64,000 nt of DNA from Microglena sp. YARC (lineage: Eukaryota; Chlorophyta; Chlorophyceae; Chlamydomonadales; Chlamydomonadaceae). The stretch spans positions 19,859,144-19,923,143 of the forward strand of contig CM039464.1 of the NCBI GenBank assembly GCA_022414725.1, in the 5' to 3' direction. Made by a program: the position numbers and the translations under genes. Of the stretch, positions 22,501 to 37,641 are shown piece after piece. Within the stretch, counting starts at the first letter, position 1. Each line of letters begins with the position of its first letter. Under the pieces are notes generated by a model, which did not search any database, had not been told where the DNA came from, and worked only from the letters and a program-made list of their open reading frames with translations.

Positions 22501-25500
22501 TACCCGCACCTACACCACCCCACTAAACTACCACCTGCACCCACCCACTAACTACCCACCTACACACCCACTCTAAACTACCCACCTACACACCACATAA
22601 ATACTAACCTACCCACCTAACTACCCACCCACACTAACTACCACACACCTAACTACCCACCTACACACCACCTAACTACCACCTACACACCCACCCATCT
22701 AACTACCCACCTAACTACCCACCCACCTAAATTATCTACCACACCCACCTAACTACCCACCTGCTACACACCCACCTAACTACCCACCTACACACCCACG
22801 CCATCTAACTACCCACTAACTACCCACCCACCTAACTACCCACCACCTAACTACCCCACCTACACACCACCTAACTACCCACCTACACACTTCCACGCCG
22901 GGTTGCCCATACATCGAACTACCCACCTAACTACCCACACCCACCTAACTTACGCACCACCTACCACACACTAAACCTTACCGCCGCCGCGAATGTATTT
23001 ACGGCCACCCATGCAGAGTGCACGCTTTGTCCATGTGCGTTTGGTTTAACCCGTTTATGTTACGTAGGATTGTGGGAGCTAACGGCTGTGTTAGGTATTA
23101 TTGATGAAGGGATTGAGAGGCAAAGTGGGTGTTCCCAACTGGATACGATTAGAGTGCAACAGCGCATTAGTAATATCTGGGGTGTGCGTCGCGCGCCCAC
23201 CCACACTTGGATGAGATTAGTTGGGTATCTTGGTTCAGTGGTGGACTATTATTGGGTGCCCCCACGTAAACTACCTCATATATAACCCCCACCGGAGTGT
23301 ATGTTCGTTTTTGGAATATGTATTGCATCATTCCCACCACACCCCACACTAACTGCCCACTCCCACCCACACCACCCACCTAACTACCTCACGTAACTAC
23401 CCAAAACACACCCCACACTCCCACAACCCACACTACCACTACCCTAAAACTACCACTTACACCCACACACCTTACTTACCCACCCACCCCACACCCACCG
23501 CTCACCCCCACCACACCCATCCACCTAACTACCCACCCACCCCACCACCGCCACCCACACCAGGGTCCCACAACATAACTACCCAACCACGTAAACTACC
23601 CACCCACCGCACACCCACCCTCACCCACCCACCCACCCACCACAACCATCACCAAACTACCCACACCATCCACCCACACCAATCCACACCCCAACCACCC
23701 ACACCCACCCAGTCACCCACGTAAACTACCCACCCACCGCCACACCCACCCACACCACCCACCACCCTCACCTCACCCACAGCCCACCCACCTAACTACC
23801 CACCTAACCTACTCACCCCACCACACCCAAGCCCAACACCAAACCCACCCCACCACCCAACCACCCACACCCAACCAGTCACCCATGTAAGCTACCCACT
23901 CACCCCACACCCACCCTCCCCACCCACCCCACCCACCTACTACCCACCCACCTACACTACCCACGCACCCCACACCCAACTCCCATAACGACCCACCACC
24001 CACCCACCTAAACTACCCACCCACCCCACACCGCACCCACACCCCACCCACCTCACTACCGCCACCCACCTAACTTCAAACACACCTAAGTACCACGCAC
24101 CTACCCATACCCACCCCGCCCCACCCCACCCCACCCGCACCCCCGTCACACACTAACCCCGCACAGACTAAAACTACAGGGTGCACCCAAGCTAACTACA
24201 TGCACACCACCCACCCCGCCCCACAACCTAACTACCCACCTTAACTACACCCCCACCCCCACCCACACACCTGACTACCCACGTACACATCACCCACTAA
24301 CTACACACCTAACTACACCACCCACCCCACACCCATACACCTACACACCCTACACCTACACCCTAACTACCCCTACCCCACACCCACCACCCCACCTAGC
24401 TACCAGCCACCCATCTAACTACGCTGCACCACACCCCACCCCACAACCCCCCACTCCCCACACCAAACCACACCCACCTAACTACCAAACTTACACAGAG
24501 ACACCCCCACTACAACAAATCCCACCCACACACCCGCCACCCCGGTGGTCGGTCGTGTTCGGCACCTAACTACCCACCCACCCGCCACCACCTAACACCC
24601 ACCCACCCACAACCCACCTACAGCCCACCCACACACACACCCGCCACCGCCACCTAAACTAACCACCTCTCCGTCTCTCCCACCCACTCCCATCGGCACA
24701 CCTCACCTACCACACACACACACACCCGCCATGCACCCACCTAACTACCCACGCGGAACTACCCACCCACCAACCGCACCCACACCCTACACCCATAACC
24801 CACCCGCCATGCCCCACACCTAACAACCCCACACCGAGCCCACCCCCGCCACCCACCTAACTATCACCTAACTACCCGCCCACCTACACCCACACACCCA
24901 CACACATCCACACTAGTCCCACCTAATAACCCGCCCACCTAACTACTCGCCACCACACCTAACCACCTAACTGCCTACATACACACCTACCTAACGAACC
25001 AACTACCACCCACCCCACCCACCCCACCGACACCTAAATACCTACACATCACACCACACCTAAACACACACCCAACTACCCCCACACCACCGTCACCCCC
25101 ACCCCTCACCCAACGTAACTACCTACCACACACACCTACACCTAGACACACACACCAACTACCCCCCCCCCCCCACCCCGCCCTCCACCCCATACCCCCA
25201 CCCCCTTAAAACACCACTTAACCACCCACCTAACCACCGCCTACAGGTGGTGTTGAAGCCCACTAACCAACTCCGCCCTAACCACCCACTTTAACCACCC
25301 ATCCCTACAGGTTGTGTTGAAGCCCAACCTAACCCACCCCATCTTAAGCCACCACACCTAACCACCACCTACCACACACTTAACCACCCCACATAACCAC
25401 CCACCTAACCACCCACACGGTTGTGTTTGAAAGCCCACCTAACCACCCACTTAACCACCACCTAACCACCCACCTAAAAACCCACCCGCGCTAACCACCC

Positions 25501-28500
25501 ACCATAACACCCACCTACTAGCAGGTATGTGTGGAAGCCCATAACCACCTTTTTCTTACCACCATTACCACCCACCTACAGGTTGTGTTGAAGCCCACCT
25601 AACCTCACGCACGCCACCACCTTAACACCCACGCCACAACCACCTAACCACCCAACCACCGGCACACTAAAACCTTGATAAGGGGCCCACCTAAGCACGA
25701 CTCCACGCCACCTACAGGTTGTGTTGAAGCCGCCCCACCTAACAACCACCCACTTTGAACCTAACCACCCACCTAACCACACCACATTAACCACCCAAAC
25801 CTAACCACCCACTTAACCACCCCTACACCCACCTACAGGTTGTGTTGAAGCCCACCTAACCACCCACTTAACCACCCACCTAACCACCCACTTAACCACC
25901 CACCTAACCACCCCACTCCACCTAAACCACCCACTTAACCACCGCATCCCTAACCACCCAAATACAGGTTGTTTTGTTGAAGCCCACCTAACCACCCATT
26001 AACCCACGCCGCCTACAGGTGGTGTTGAAGCCCTCCGAGTTGACACCACTGACAGCAGTAGCTCTTGCTGAGCTGGCGGAGCGAGCTGGCGTCCCTGACG
26101 GAGTAGTAAATCAACATTGTAATGGGCGATGCGCCAGCCATAGGCCATCGACTTTGATGACTAATGAGGTGGTTCGATAAATATAGGGTATTTACCGGCA
26201 GCACGGCTGGTTGGGAAGCTTCTCATGGCGGGGAGCGGCTCTCAAACTGTGAAGGTACGTCTATCACGCCCCTTGTTCTTTTTACATGGCTTTGGCTTCA
26301 GCCTATAGTAAAGGCTACCCGCCGTCCTTAAGTAGGATCACCAAACATGCAAAAAAGCTGTCTTGAAACACGAATAACTAGAGCACTAGAACTAGAACTA
26401 GAACTATAAATAGAACTATTAAGGACCAGCCAAGACGAACAAATCTAACAGGCAGCACCGCAGTCGCCCCAAACTGTGAAGGTTATTCTGTCCTGTTCCT
26501 ATTCTTCCCCTCAAGCATCGTGTGGTGGGTTGGTGTGTGGGTGTGGGGGGTTGGTGTGTGTGGGGGAAGGGGGGGGCGGGGGGGGGGGGGAGGTGTCAAG
26601 GCTAGGGAGAGAAAGGCTTTTTTCCAAAGTGGAGTGGGTGGGGGATTTTGAACTCCCCCCCCCCGCATGTATGCATGTAGTGAGCTCTTTGTGTTTAAAA
26701 ATGCCACAGTGATGATTGCCCAGACACAGACACACAAGCATACAGGCACGCAAACACGCGTACTCAGGCACACAGACACATATACGCACATCCATACACA
26801 CACACACACACGGACCACAGACCGCATGTACACAATCCACATATGGGTGGTTATCGGATATTGCATACACACACACAAATACACATACACATACGCACAT
26901 ACACATGCACACACACTTATACACACACACATGCACAAATACACATACACACACATACACATGCACACACACTTACAGAAATACCCGTACTCATGCGCAC
27001 ATACACACCCATGTCCCTCTGCCCCACTCCACTGTCCCCTCCCGCATGCAGCGGGCAAGCTTGGATTAGGCTAGGGGGCAACGCCCCATTCAATATGTTT
27101 CGAGGATGCCAAAGGGCCGTTAACACATGCACACATACACACATATACATGCACACATACACACATACACGTACACATACACATGCACATGCACACATGC
27201 ACATATCACACATACACATGCACAACATACACATACACATACACACATACACATACACATGCACATACATACCACATGCACACATACACATGCACATGCA
27301 CACACATACATCATACTCATTGCACATGCACACATTCACAATGCACATGCACACATGCATGCACATTCGCACACATACACATACTCAACACATACACATG
27401 CACACAACACATGCACATGCACATACACACATTTTCACACATGCACATGCACACATGCACATACACCATGCATATACACACATACACATGCACACACACA
27501 TACACACACATGCACATGCACACATGCACATACACATGCACATACACACATACAATGCACATGCACACATACACATGCACATGCACACATGCACATACAC
27601 AGCACATACACACATACCATGCACATGCACACTTGCACATGCACACATGCACATGCACAACATACACATGCACATGCACACATACACCATTCTATCATGC
27701 ACACATGCACATGCACACATGCACTGCATGCACAACATGCACATTGCACAATACATGCACATCACACATTTAACACATGCACATACACACATGCACATTA
27801 TTCACATGCCACACATACACATTTCACATGCACACATACACATCACAGCACATACACATGCACATGCACATGCCACATGCACATTGCCACATATTGCATG
27901 CACACATGCACAGCACACATGCACAACATGCACACATACACCATGCACACATACACATTCTCCTGCACACATGCACACATGCACAAACATGCACATGCAC
28001 ACATGCACATCAACAACCATGCACACATGCACACATACACACATACACCAATGCACATTCATCACATGCACATGCACACATACACATGCACACATGCACA
28101 CATACACATGGCGCATGCACGACATGCACATGCACATCATGCCACACATACGACGTGCCACAGTGCAAACATGCACACATCACATGCACATACACACATG
28201 CAACACACATAACATGCACACACCTTACAACATTTGCACACATGGACACATCAACACTATTGCCACATGCATGCACATGCACACACTAACATGCACACAA
28301 CCCACCACACATTACCACAGCACACATACACATTACACATGCACACATACCAATCCATGCAAACATTGGGGCACATTCTCATGGCACACATGCACATACA
28401 CAACCATACCACCTATTGCACAGCACACAGCACATTGCACACATACACATAACATGCACAACATGCGCACCATGCACACTATGCACACATGCACACACAA

Positions 28501-31500
28501 CCATGCACATGCACACGTTTGCACATGCACACATCACTATAACACACCTGCAAACACAACATGCACATGCACACAAAACACATTCATTTTTTTTCCATGC
28601 ACACATACACATTCCTCATGCGGCATGACAAATGCATGGGCACACATGACATGACACAGCACACATGCACATGCACACATGCACCATGCACACATCTGCA
28701 CATTGCATGCAATGCACACATGCACAACATGCACAGCCACACATACACACACTGCACACATACCATTCTCATGCACATGCACAACATCACATGCACACAT
28801 ATACACATGCACATGCACGACATACACATGCACACAGGCACATGCACACATTCACATGCACACATGCACATGCACACATTTACATGCACATCACATGCAC
28901 ATACACAGGCCATTACACCATACACATTGCACACATACACGCGCACATGCACACATGCAGCACACATTGCACATGCACGCAACACGATGCACAATGCACA
29001 TGCCACATGCACATGCATACACATTTGCCACACATGCACACAACATGCACACATACAACATGCACATGCACACATGCAATCACATACACACACATGCACA
29101 TACATGCACACACACATAAACACATGCACAATGCAACACATGCACACACAACATCTCTGTCCCTCTCACATTGGCATGCATGCACACATGCGCTTTGACA
29201 CCCATGCCAACCATTGCACCATACAAACATAGCACAACACATTGCATGGCACATACAACATTCTCATGCACACGAGCACATGTCGCATGCAGATGCCCCT
29301 GCGTACACAATAGCGCACCACAGCACATGCACACAGCAACACGTTGCTGCACATACACATTCACATACACACATGCACACATACACATGCCACATGCACA
29401 CATACACATGCCATGTGCACCAACATCCGTCCCTCTGCATGCAGCGAGTGAGCTTGGGAGCTAGGGGGCACACCCTATCCATTGCGTTTGAGGATGCCAA
29501 CCCGTACACTATAACAACATGCAGCATACACGCGGGGAGGGCGGAAGCTTATGTCCTCTTTCCCCTCCTGCAACAGCCGAGCTCTCCCAGCTTAGGGGGG
29601 CAACACCCCATCCATCGCGTTTGAGGATGCCAACCGTACACATACACATGCACATACACACTTATGTCCCTCCGTCCCCTCCTGCATGCAGCGAGTGAGC
29701 TTGGAGCTAGGGGGCAATGCCCCATTCATTGTATTTGAGATGGCCGATCTTGAGCTTGCAGCCAAGGAGCTGTGTCTCTCAGCTCTGCGCAACGCAGGTC
29801 AACTTGCATCTGTGCAAATCGTGTCGTTTAAAACGACCTTACAATGATGCGGTAACGACAAGTTTCAGGTGTGTGGCCTGTATCATTCAGAAAAGGCTTC
29901 CCTTAGTCATTTTGTCGTTCGGACAATTGCTTTGTCTATAACCATTTTTACAATCTGATAAAAGTAAGAAGCAGGGTTCGACAAGTTTTATGCAGCGTCG
30001 CCTGCGACGCTAAACATTGGCGGAGAGTGATCGCGACAGGAGCTACAGAGGGCCCGTCCTCAAGGGAAGCGAATTAGTTACGAGACCGTTGGCTGACGTG
30101 TCTGGCTTCATCGCGGTCAGACGGATGGGCATCCGGTGCTTCACAGGGACGGAGGCAGTGGATGGATGGATGGACGAATGGGGAACACTGGGGGCTCCCG
30201 CCCCCCAGAAGGGGGGGCTCTGCTAAAAACCTATTTTATTGCTGTTCGTACATGAATCATGTAATAGTAGTACATGATTAGGGTTGGGAAGCAAACGTAT
30301 AACTAGGGGGGGCTCTGCTAAAAACATATTTTATTGCTGTTAGTACATGAATCATGCAATAGTAGTACATGATTAGGGTTGGGAAGCAAACGTATAACTT
30401 TATTTTTATAAGCCGTATAAACGTATAAACGTATAAAACGTATATGCAAATTAGGCACTTCTTGAGAAAATACTTTTACATGGGTTTAAAGGTATTGCCG
30501 CATAGCTAATTTCATTGGCATCACATATCAACTCTCAGAAAAATAATCTGGCAAGTTAAGGTTGCCTAAATCTTAGAAAAGAAATCACGACCAGAAAGCG
30601 CGTCTACCGGTGAATAAGTGCCGTGCCAATATAAGGGAGCCATTAATGCCAGTTGGTATATTATGTAACTGTATAAGTGTATAATAATATAAGTACATAA
30701 AGGTATTGCAATATTGTCCATGTTCACATTGCACTAGGCTTGCACCATCAATCCTTCAAGCCCACACAGAGCAGCTTGTGGAATGGAAGGCAAGGTGGCG
30801 CGCTGGTGGCGTATTGGCATCCTGGCTATGTAGATCAACCTTAAGGCTAAATGTTTATACAATGGTGCATGTTAATGGTAAATTGTATTGCATATTGTGA
30901 TAAAGGAGGTCAAAAGCTTTTCAATGAGCTATCTAAATCAAACATATAATGCAGACAAAGAAAGTTAAGTGCCAGAACATGTGCTGTACTACTCGAAGTA
31001 CAGACTATACTTTGTATGCGACGTATATAAGGTCGATTTGAGAAAAACTATACGGCGTATTTATACGTATAAACGTATAAACGTATATTATACGTTTATA
31101 TGTCGGCCCAACCCCATACATGATGCGGTAAACCCATGGTGCTGTTTATACATGATGCGGAAACTCATGGCTGTTTATACATGATGCGGTAAACTCTGTG
31201 CTGTTTATACATGATGCGGTAAACTCATGCTGCTGTTTATACATGATGCAGCTAAACTTATGCTGCTCTGTTTATACATGCATGCGGTAACTCATGGTGC
31301 TGTTATACATGATGCGGAAACCCTGGTGCTGTTTATACATGATCGCGGTAACTCATGTGCTGTTTATACATGATGCGGTAAACTCATGCTGCTGTTTATA
31401 CATGATGCTGTAAACTTGTGGTGCTGTTTATACATGATGCGGTAAACTCATGCTGCTGTTTATACATGATGCGGTAAACTCATGCTGCTGTTTATGGGTA

Positions 31501-34268
31501 ACTGCTGTTTATACATGAACTGCTGTTTAACAGTGATGCGGTAAACTCATGCTTGTTTTATACATGATGCCCCAGGTAAAACTCATGCTGCTGTTATACA
31601 TGATAGCGTAAACTCATGCGCTGCTGTTTATACATGATGCGGTAAAAACTCATGCTGCTGCTTATAACATGATGCGGGTAAAACTCATGCTGCTGTTTAT
31701 ACATGATGCGGTAAACTCATGCTGCTGTTTATACATGATGTGGTAAACTCATGGTGCTGTTTATACATGATGCGGTAACTCATCGCTGCTGTTTATGCGC
31801 TTTGTTTACCACTGGTTAAAACAAAAACTGCTGCTGTTTATACATGATTGCAGTAAACTCATGGGTGCTGTTTATACATGATGCGGTAAACTCATGGTGT
31901 ATATACATGAGCGGCAGTTTGATGCACATCAACACTGATGCGGTAAACTCATGGTGCTGTTTATACATGATGCGGTAAACCCATGGTGCTGTTTATACAT
32001 GATGCGGTAAACCCATGGTGCTGTTTATACATGATGCGGTAAACTCATGGTGCTGTTTATACATGATGCGGTAAACCCATGGTGCTGTTTATACATGATG
32101 CGGCATTAACTCATGTACTACTGTTTATATCACATGATGCGGTAAACTCATGGTGCTGGTTATAACATATGCGGTAAACCCATGGTGCTGTTTTGATACC
32201 ATGGAGTTGTTTAACATCCTGCCCATGTGCTGTTTATACATATGCGTCAGCTCCTGGGTTCCTGCTGCTGTTATAAATTACTGTTAATGCAGTGTACCCG
32301 GACAAGTTGTGCAGGTGTGCTGGTTATGATCTTTGAAGGCTATTCCCTTTTGTTTTATCGTTTGGACGATTGTTTTGTCTTGCAACCACCACTATCTCAC
32401 AACAGCGTTCAACCACCACGCACACCATTCACCACTACCCACCACCCGACCACCACCACTCACCACGACCATGAAAAAAAAAAACAGCACCCACCATCAC
32501 TTCCTGACACCATCACCACCACCACCACCACTACTAGTGGACCACCACCACCCATCACCACCACCACCACCACTACTAGTGACCACCACCACCATCACCA
32601 CCCACCGACCACCCATACTAGTGACCACCACCCACATCACCACCATTCACCCACCACCATACTAGTGACCACCACCACCATCACCACCACCACCACCACC
32701 AACGTACTAGAGACCACCACCACCATCACCACCACCACTACTAGTGCCACCACCACCATCCACCATCACCACCACACACTACTAGTGACACCCACCACCA
32801 TCACCCACCATCACCGACCACCACTACTAGTGACCACACACACCATCACCACCATCACCACCACCATACTAGTGGACCACCACCACCATCACCACCATCA
32901 CCACCCACCACTACTAGTGACCACCACCACCATCACCACCATCACCACCCACCACTACTAGTGACCACACCCACACATCGACCACCATCACCACCACCAC
33001 TACTAGTGACCACCACCACCATCACCACCATCACCACCACCACTACTAGTGACCACCACCACCATCACCACCATCACCACCACCACTACTAGTGACCACC
33101 ACCACCATCACCACTACTAGTGACCCCCCCACCATCACACCATCACCACCACCACCACCACTATACCACCACCACCACATCCACCATCACCACCACTACT
33201 AGTGACCACCACCACCATCACCACCACCACCACTACTAGTGACCACCACCACCATCACCACCATAACCACCACCAGCACCACCACCACCACCACCATGAC
33301 CACACCACCATCAACCACCACCACCCCACCACCACCATCCACCAACCACCACCATCGACCACGACACCAGACCACCACCACCACCATCACCACCACCACC
33401 ACACTAGTGACTACTACCACCACCACCAGAACCACCACCATCACCACCACCACCACCATCACCACCACCACCACCACCACCACCACACCACACATGACAC
33501 CACCCACCACCACCACCAACCACCACCACCACCACCACCACCACACCACCACTACCCACCACCACCACCACCACCATCACCACCACCACCACCACCACCA
33601 CCCACCACCACCATCCCACCACCACCACCATCACCACCACCAACCCATCACACCACCACCACCATCCACCACCACCACCACCATCACCACCACCACCACA
33701 CACACACCACCATCACCACACACCACACCACCACCACCACCACCACCATCACCACCACCACCATCACCACCACCGACCATCACCACCACCATCACCACCA
33801 CCACCATCACCACCCACCACATTCACCACCACCACCAATCACCACCCACCACCACCACCATCACCACCACCCCACAACTTCCACTACCATCACCAACATG
33901 TGCCAGGCCTGGTGGCGCGACATCGTCAAACAAAGCTTCAAGATTGGCGATGGCCTAGAGGCAGGGACAACAACAGGACCACTTATCTCACAAGTAAGTT
34001 GTAGTGCCGACTCAAGGAGAGAATATGAATTGTCAAGTAAGTTGGAGTGCCGAGACGAGAAGAGAATGTAAAAAGACAAATTACAATACAACTATATCCA
34101 CTCACCCATCTTTCTATCTATTCATCTATTTACTTCTATGTTCTATCTATCTATAATATATATATATAAATATATATATACGTTTCTTTCTATCTATCTA
34201 TCTATCCATCCATCTATCCCTCTTTTGATCTAATAATGTATTTTCTATCTATCTATCTATCTATATAT

Positions 34269-34300
<32 letters not shown>

Positions 34301-37300
34301 ACATTCATGCATACATATATTTATTTTGTCCTTTCTTTCTATCGATCTATCTGTCCATCTATCTATCTCTCTATACATATATTTATATTGTCCTTTCTTT
34401 ATATCCATCTATCCATCTATCCATTCATCTATCTATCTATCTATCTAGATAGATAGATAGATAGATAGATACATAGATACATGCCGTACCACTACCTCCC
34501 CTTCTTTCAGAGTGCATTTGACAGAGTGGCTGTCCAGGTGGCAGATGCCGTGAGCAAATCATCACTGAAATCCGCCATACCACTACCTTTCCTTCTCGCA
34601 GAGTGCATGTGACAGGGTGGCTGTCCAGGTGGCAGATGCCGTGAGCAAGGGGGCTACCGTTTTGACAGGAGGAGGCATGCCCAGCCTGCCTGCCCCCTAC
34701 GACGCGGGCACCTTCTTCAGCCCCACAGTCCTCACTAACGCCACCATAGACATGTAAGTGTGGATTGATTTCATGGTCTCAGCTGCCCCATATGCTATGT
34801 GTACCTTCAAACCCGCAGCCATCACTTTCTTCACTGTATACATAGTCTCCACTGTATATCTATATATATGTAGACATACATGGATTTCTGTGAAAAGTTC
34901 GCGAACTTTTCGTGGTGTGTAGCTGGCGCTAGCTGGTTATCGGCTTAATAAGCGGGTTACTAATAGCGTATCACCCAACTCCCCACCCTGGCTATCGGCT
35001 GAATTGGCGGGTTACTAATAGCGTATCTTGACTGAGCCAACTAACGCCACCATAGACATGTAAGTTTGGATCGCTGCAACGGAACACAACCCAACACAAT
35101 GCAACACAACACAACACAATACAACACCACACAACACAACACAACACAAAGCAACTCTAAGCAAATAAGCAAAACACGACACACAACACGATACATGAAG
35201 ACAGCAAAAACCTGATGGTCTGACCCGTTGTGTTGCAGGCGCTGTCTCAGGGAGGAGACCTTTGGCCCCCTTCTGCCCTCTTTCTCTTCAAAACAACCCT
35301 TGCATTGAATTATAAACTGAGCATAACTGAATATAACTCCACACCACACAACACCACACCACACACCACAAACACACCACAAACAAAAACTGAGCAAAAC
35401 TGAATAAAACACCTGACCACACGACAACACACAACAAACAAAAACTGAGCAAAACTGAATAAAACACCTCACCACAAACACACAACTTTTCCTGATGGTC
35501 CAACCCGTTCTGTTGCAGGCGCTGCTTCAGCTAGGACACCTTCGGCCCCCTTCTGCCACTCTTCCGCTGCAAAACACAACACCGTACAACACCACACAAC
35601 ACAACAAGACAGCACACAACCTGATGATCCGACCCGTTGTATTGCAGGCGCTGTTTCAATGAGGAGACCTTTGCCCCTTATGCCACTCGTCCGCTTCAAA
35701 ACAACCCTTGCATTTACCTAGAGACTGAAAATAACAGAATAAAACACGACACAACACCACACAACGTGATGGTCCTGATGGTCCGACCCCTTCTGTTGCA
35801 GGCGCTGCTTCAGTGAGGAAACCTTTGGCCCCCTTCTGCCCCTCTTCCGCTTCAGCTCTGATGACGAGGCGGTGATGATGGCCAACCAGACGGAGTACGG
35901 GCTTGCCGCATACTTCTATACCAACAACCTTGCCAGGGCATGGCGGGTGGCAGAAGATTTGGAGTACGGTAGGTGGTTACTGATATATATATATATATAT
36001 ATATAGATAGATATGTATATATATGTGTGTATATATATGTGTATATATATGTGTATATACACATATACTAGTACATATATACTAGTACGGTTGCCCGTGT
36101 GGCCGGTGGCCACACCTGCTCTCACGAAGACCCCCCCCCACCCCCCCCACCCCCCAATCATAGTACGGTGCCCGTTTGGCCTTTGGCCACACCTATTTGG
36201 GGCTGGTTACATAATGGTTTACACTTGAAGCCCCCCCCCCCTTTCACACACCACCACCACCAGACCATTATCCGCCCCTCCCCCCTTCCCTCCCCGTGGG
36301 CCATACCTGTTTTTGGGCTGGGTTGCAAAACGGTTTTCTCTGCAGTGCATACAACTTAAAACATTGACGGACGCATATCCCTTGCGATGGTCTCCCTTGT
36401 GCACCCACAAGGTGCACCCACAAGCACACAAACACCACCGTACTCCTCCCCCCCCCCCCCCCCCAGTTATCTACACCCCCACCCCCACCCAAGCGTGTAC
36501 CCCCGCCCACAAACATACTCCCTTACTCTTCCTGACATATTTCCTGTCTCCATCCCTTCCCACACCCCAGCCATCCCACCAGCCCCCACCCTCTCCCCAC
36601 TCTCATCCCTCCCCTCCCTCCTACACGCACCCACCAGCACACACATACTCCATATCTGCCTCCCTCCACTTCAGCTGTGGGCTTTGCCATAGCTGAAAGG
36701 CAAACGGGACGACGAGCATCGACAACGTTTGCGCATCATTCGACTCCGCTGAAAGCATCGGACCTGCTTCCCTGCCACCTCAGCTGTGATCGATAGTCGA
36801 CCCCACTGAAAAAACTGAACCTGCGCAATCGCAACTGTACATAACCAAAGCTTCTTCTTAGCAAGCATGTATTCAGTTCGGCCGAAGAACAATCCTGTTC
36901 ACCGCAACTGCTCCCGAAGTCAACTCGACCTGAGACTTGGAAACATCGCTAGGTTCATCCATTCGACTTTGCCGCGTGCTCGCTATAGCGCAATGCACAG
37001 CGACGACATGTTTCTCGATGCAGTGGGAAGAAGTTGCAGTCAAGTTGCTGATTTGAGATGTTTGGTCAAGTTAGAGCGAGAATGCTCAGCGAGATTTTTC
37101 ATTCGGTCAACTTTGATGTGTGCTTGCTATGGCACAATGCGGAGCGACATGTTTCTCAATGCAGTGGGAAGAATTTGCAGTCAAGTTTGTGACATGGGAT
37201 GGATGCGATTCGGACATTTCTGACAGGTCGGCTGACTCACCACGTCACCTCCCGTTGTGCGCAGCGACAGGTCTCTTGACGCAAGGGAAAGGTCTTGCAG

Positions 37301-37593
37301 AGATACAGGGGGAAAGCTTGTAGGAAGACGAAATACTTGTAGCGCTACCGAAATCAGGTGGATGAACTCAGGCGGGAAAAGGAGAAATCGGGCGGGATGC
37401 GCAACAGGTAGAATACGCAGGAGGCGAAGGTTGCATAAGGCAGAATTTGCAGGAGGCCAATCAGGCAGAAGTTGAAGCAGTAGGGATTAAAAGCGAGAAT
37501 TGTCTGAGCGGGAATTGGCTGGGCGGGAAGTCGGTTAATTCGGTTACGCGACGACACCACGACCGCGACCACGACCACGACCGCCATGATTTT

Positions 37594-37641
<48 letters not shown>

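Larger units (their letters stand above)
22120..26010. repeat. ACCCACCTAACT satellite filling SSADH intron 4
   Basis: About 3.9 kb of C/A-rich degenerate 8-12-bp units such as ACCCACCTAACT and ACCCACCTACAC, with many single-base irregularities. It is interrupted by a unique island (22981-23335) and, in its last 800 bp, by echoes of the exon 5 acceptor. The copy-to-copy irregularity looks like uncorrected long-read error as well as real divergence. Confidence 0.8.

Noticed and set aside
27050..27117. Real SSADH exon 6
   Set aside because: It has the acceptor and LGGNAPF-like sequence but ends after about 65 bp without the catalytic Cys. The complete version is at 29692.
26843..28654. 603-codon His/Thr/Met-rich open frame and its Cys/Val-rich antisense
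   Set aside because: Artefact of CACATGCACACATACA microsatellite. All frames lack stops, no domain is present, and it sits in an SSADH intron.
32333..32420. Missing SSADH exon between exons 6 and 7
   Set aside because: Exon 6 to exon 7 aligns to the family without a gap ([14 protein letters not shown]), and this stretch is a copy of the sequence after the exon 6 donor.
33202..34071. Thr/His/Pro open frames
   Set aside because: CACCAC/CATCAC repeat translated in three frames. Only the last 29 codons before 33994 are genuine SSADH exon 7.
34505..34557. Separate SSADH exon encoding [16 protein letters not shown]
   Set aside because: It repeats the start of exon 8 and then diverges without a donor. 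Including both would duplicate the segment in the protein.
35232..35715. Additional SSADH exons with [13 protein letters not shown] sequence
   Set aside because: Three truncated copies of the exon 9 start with frame errors. Only 35802-35968 is full length, with correct phase and donor.
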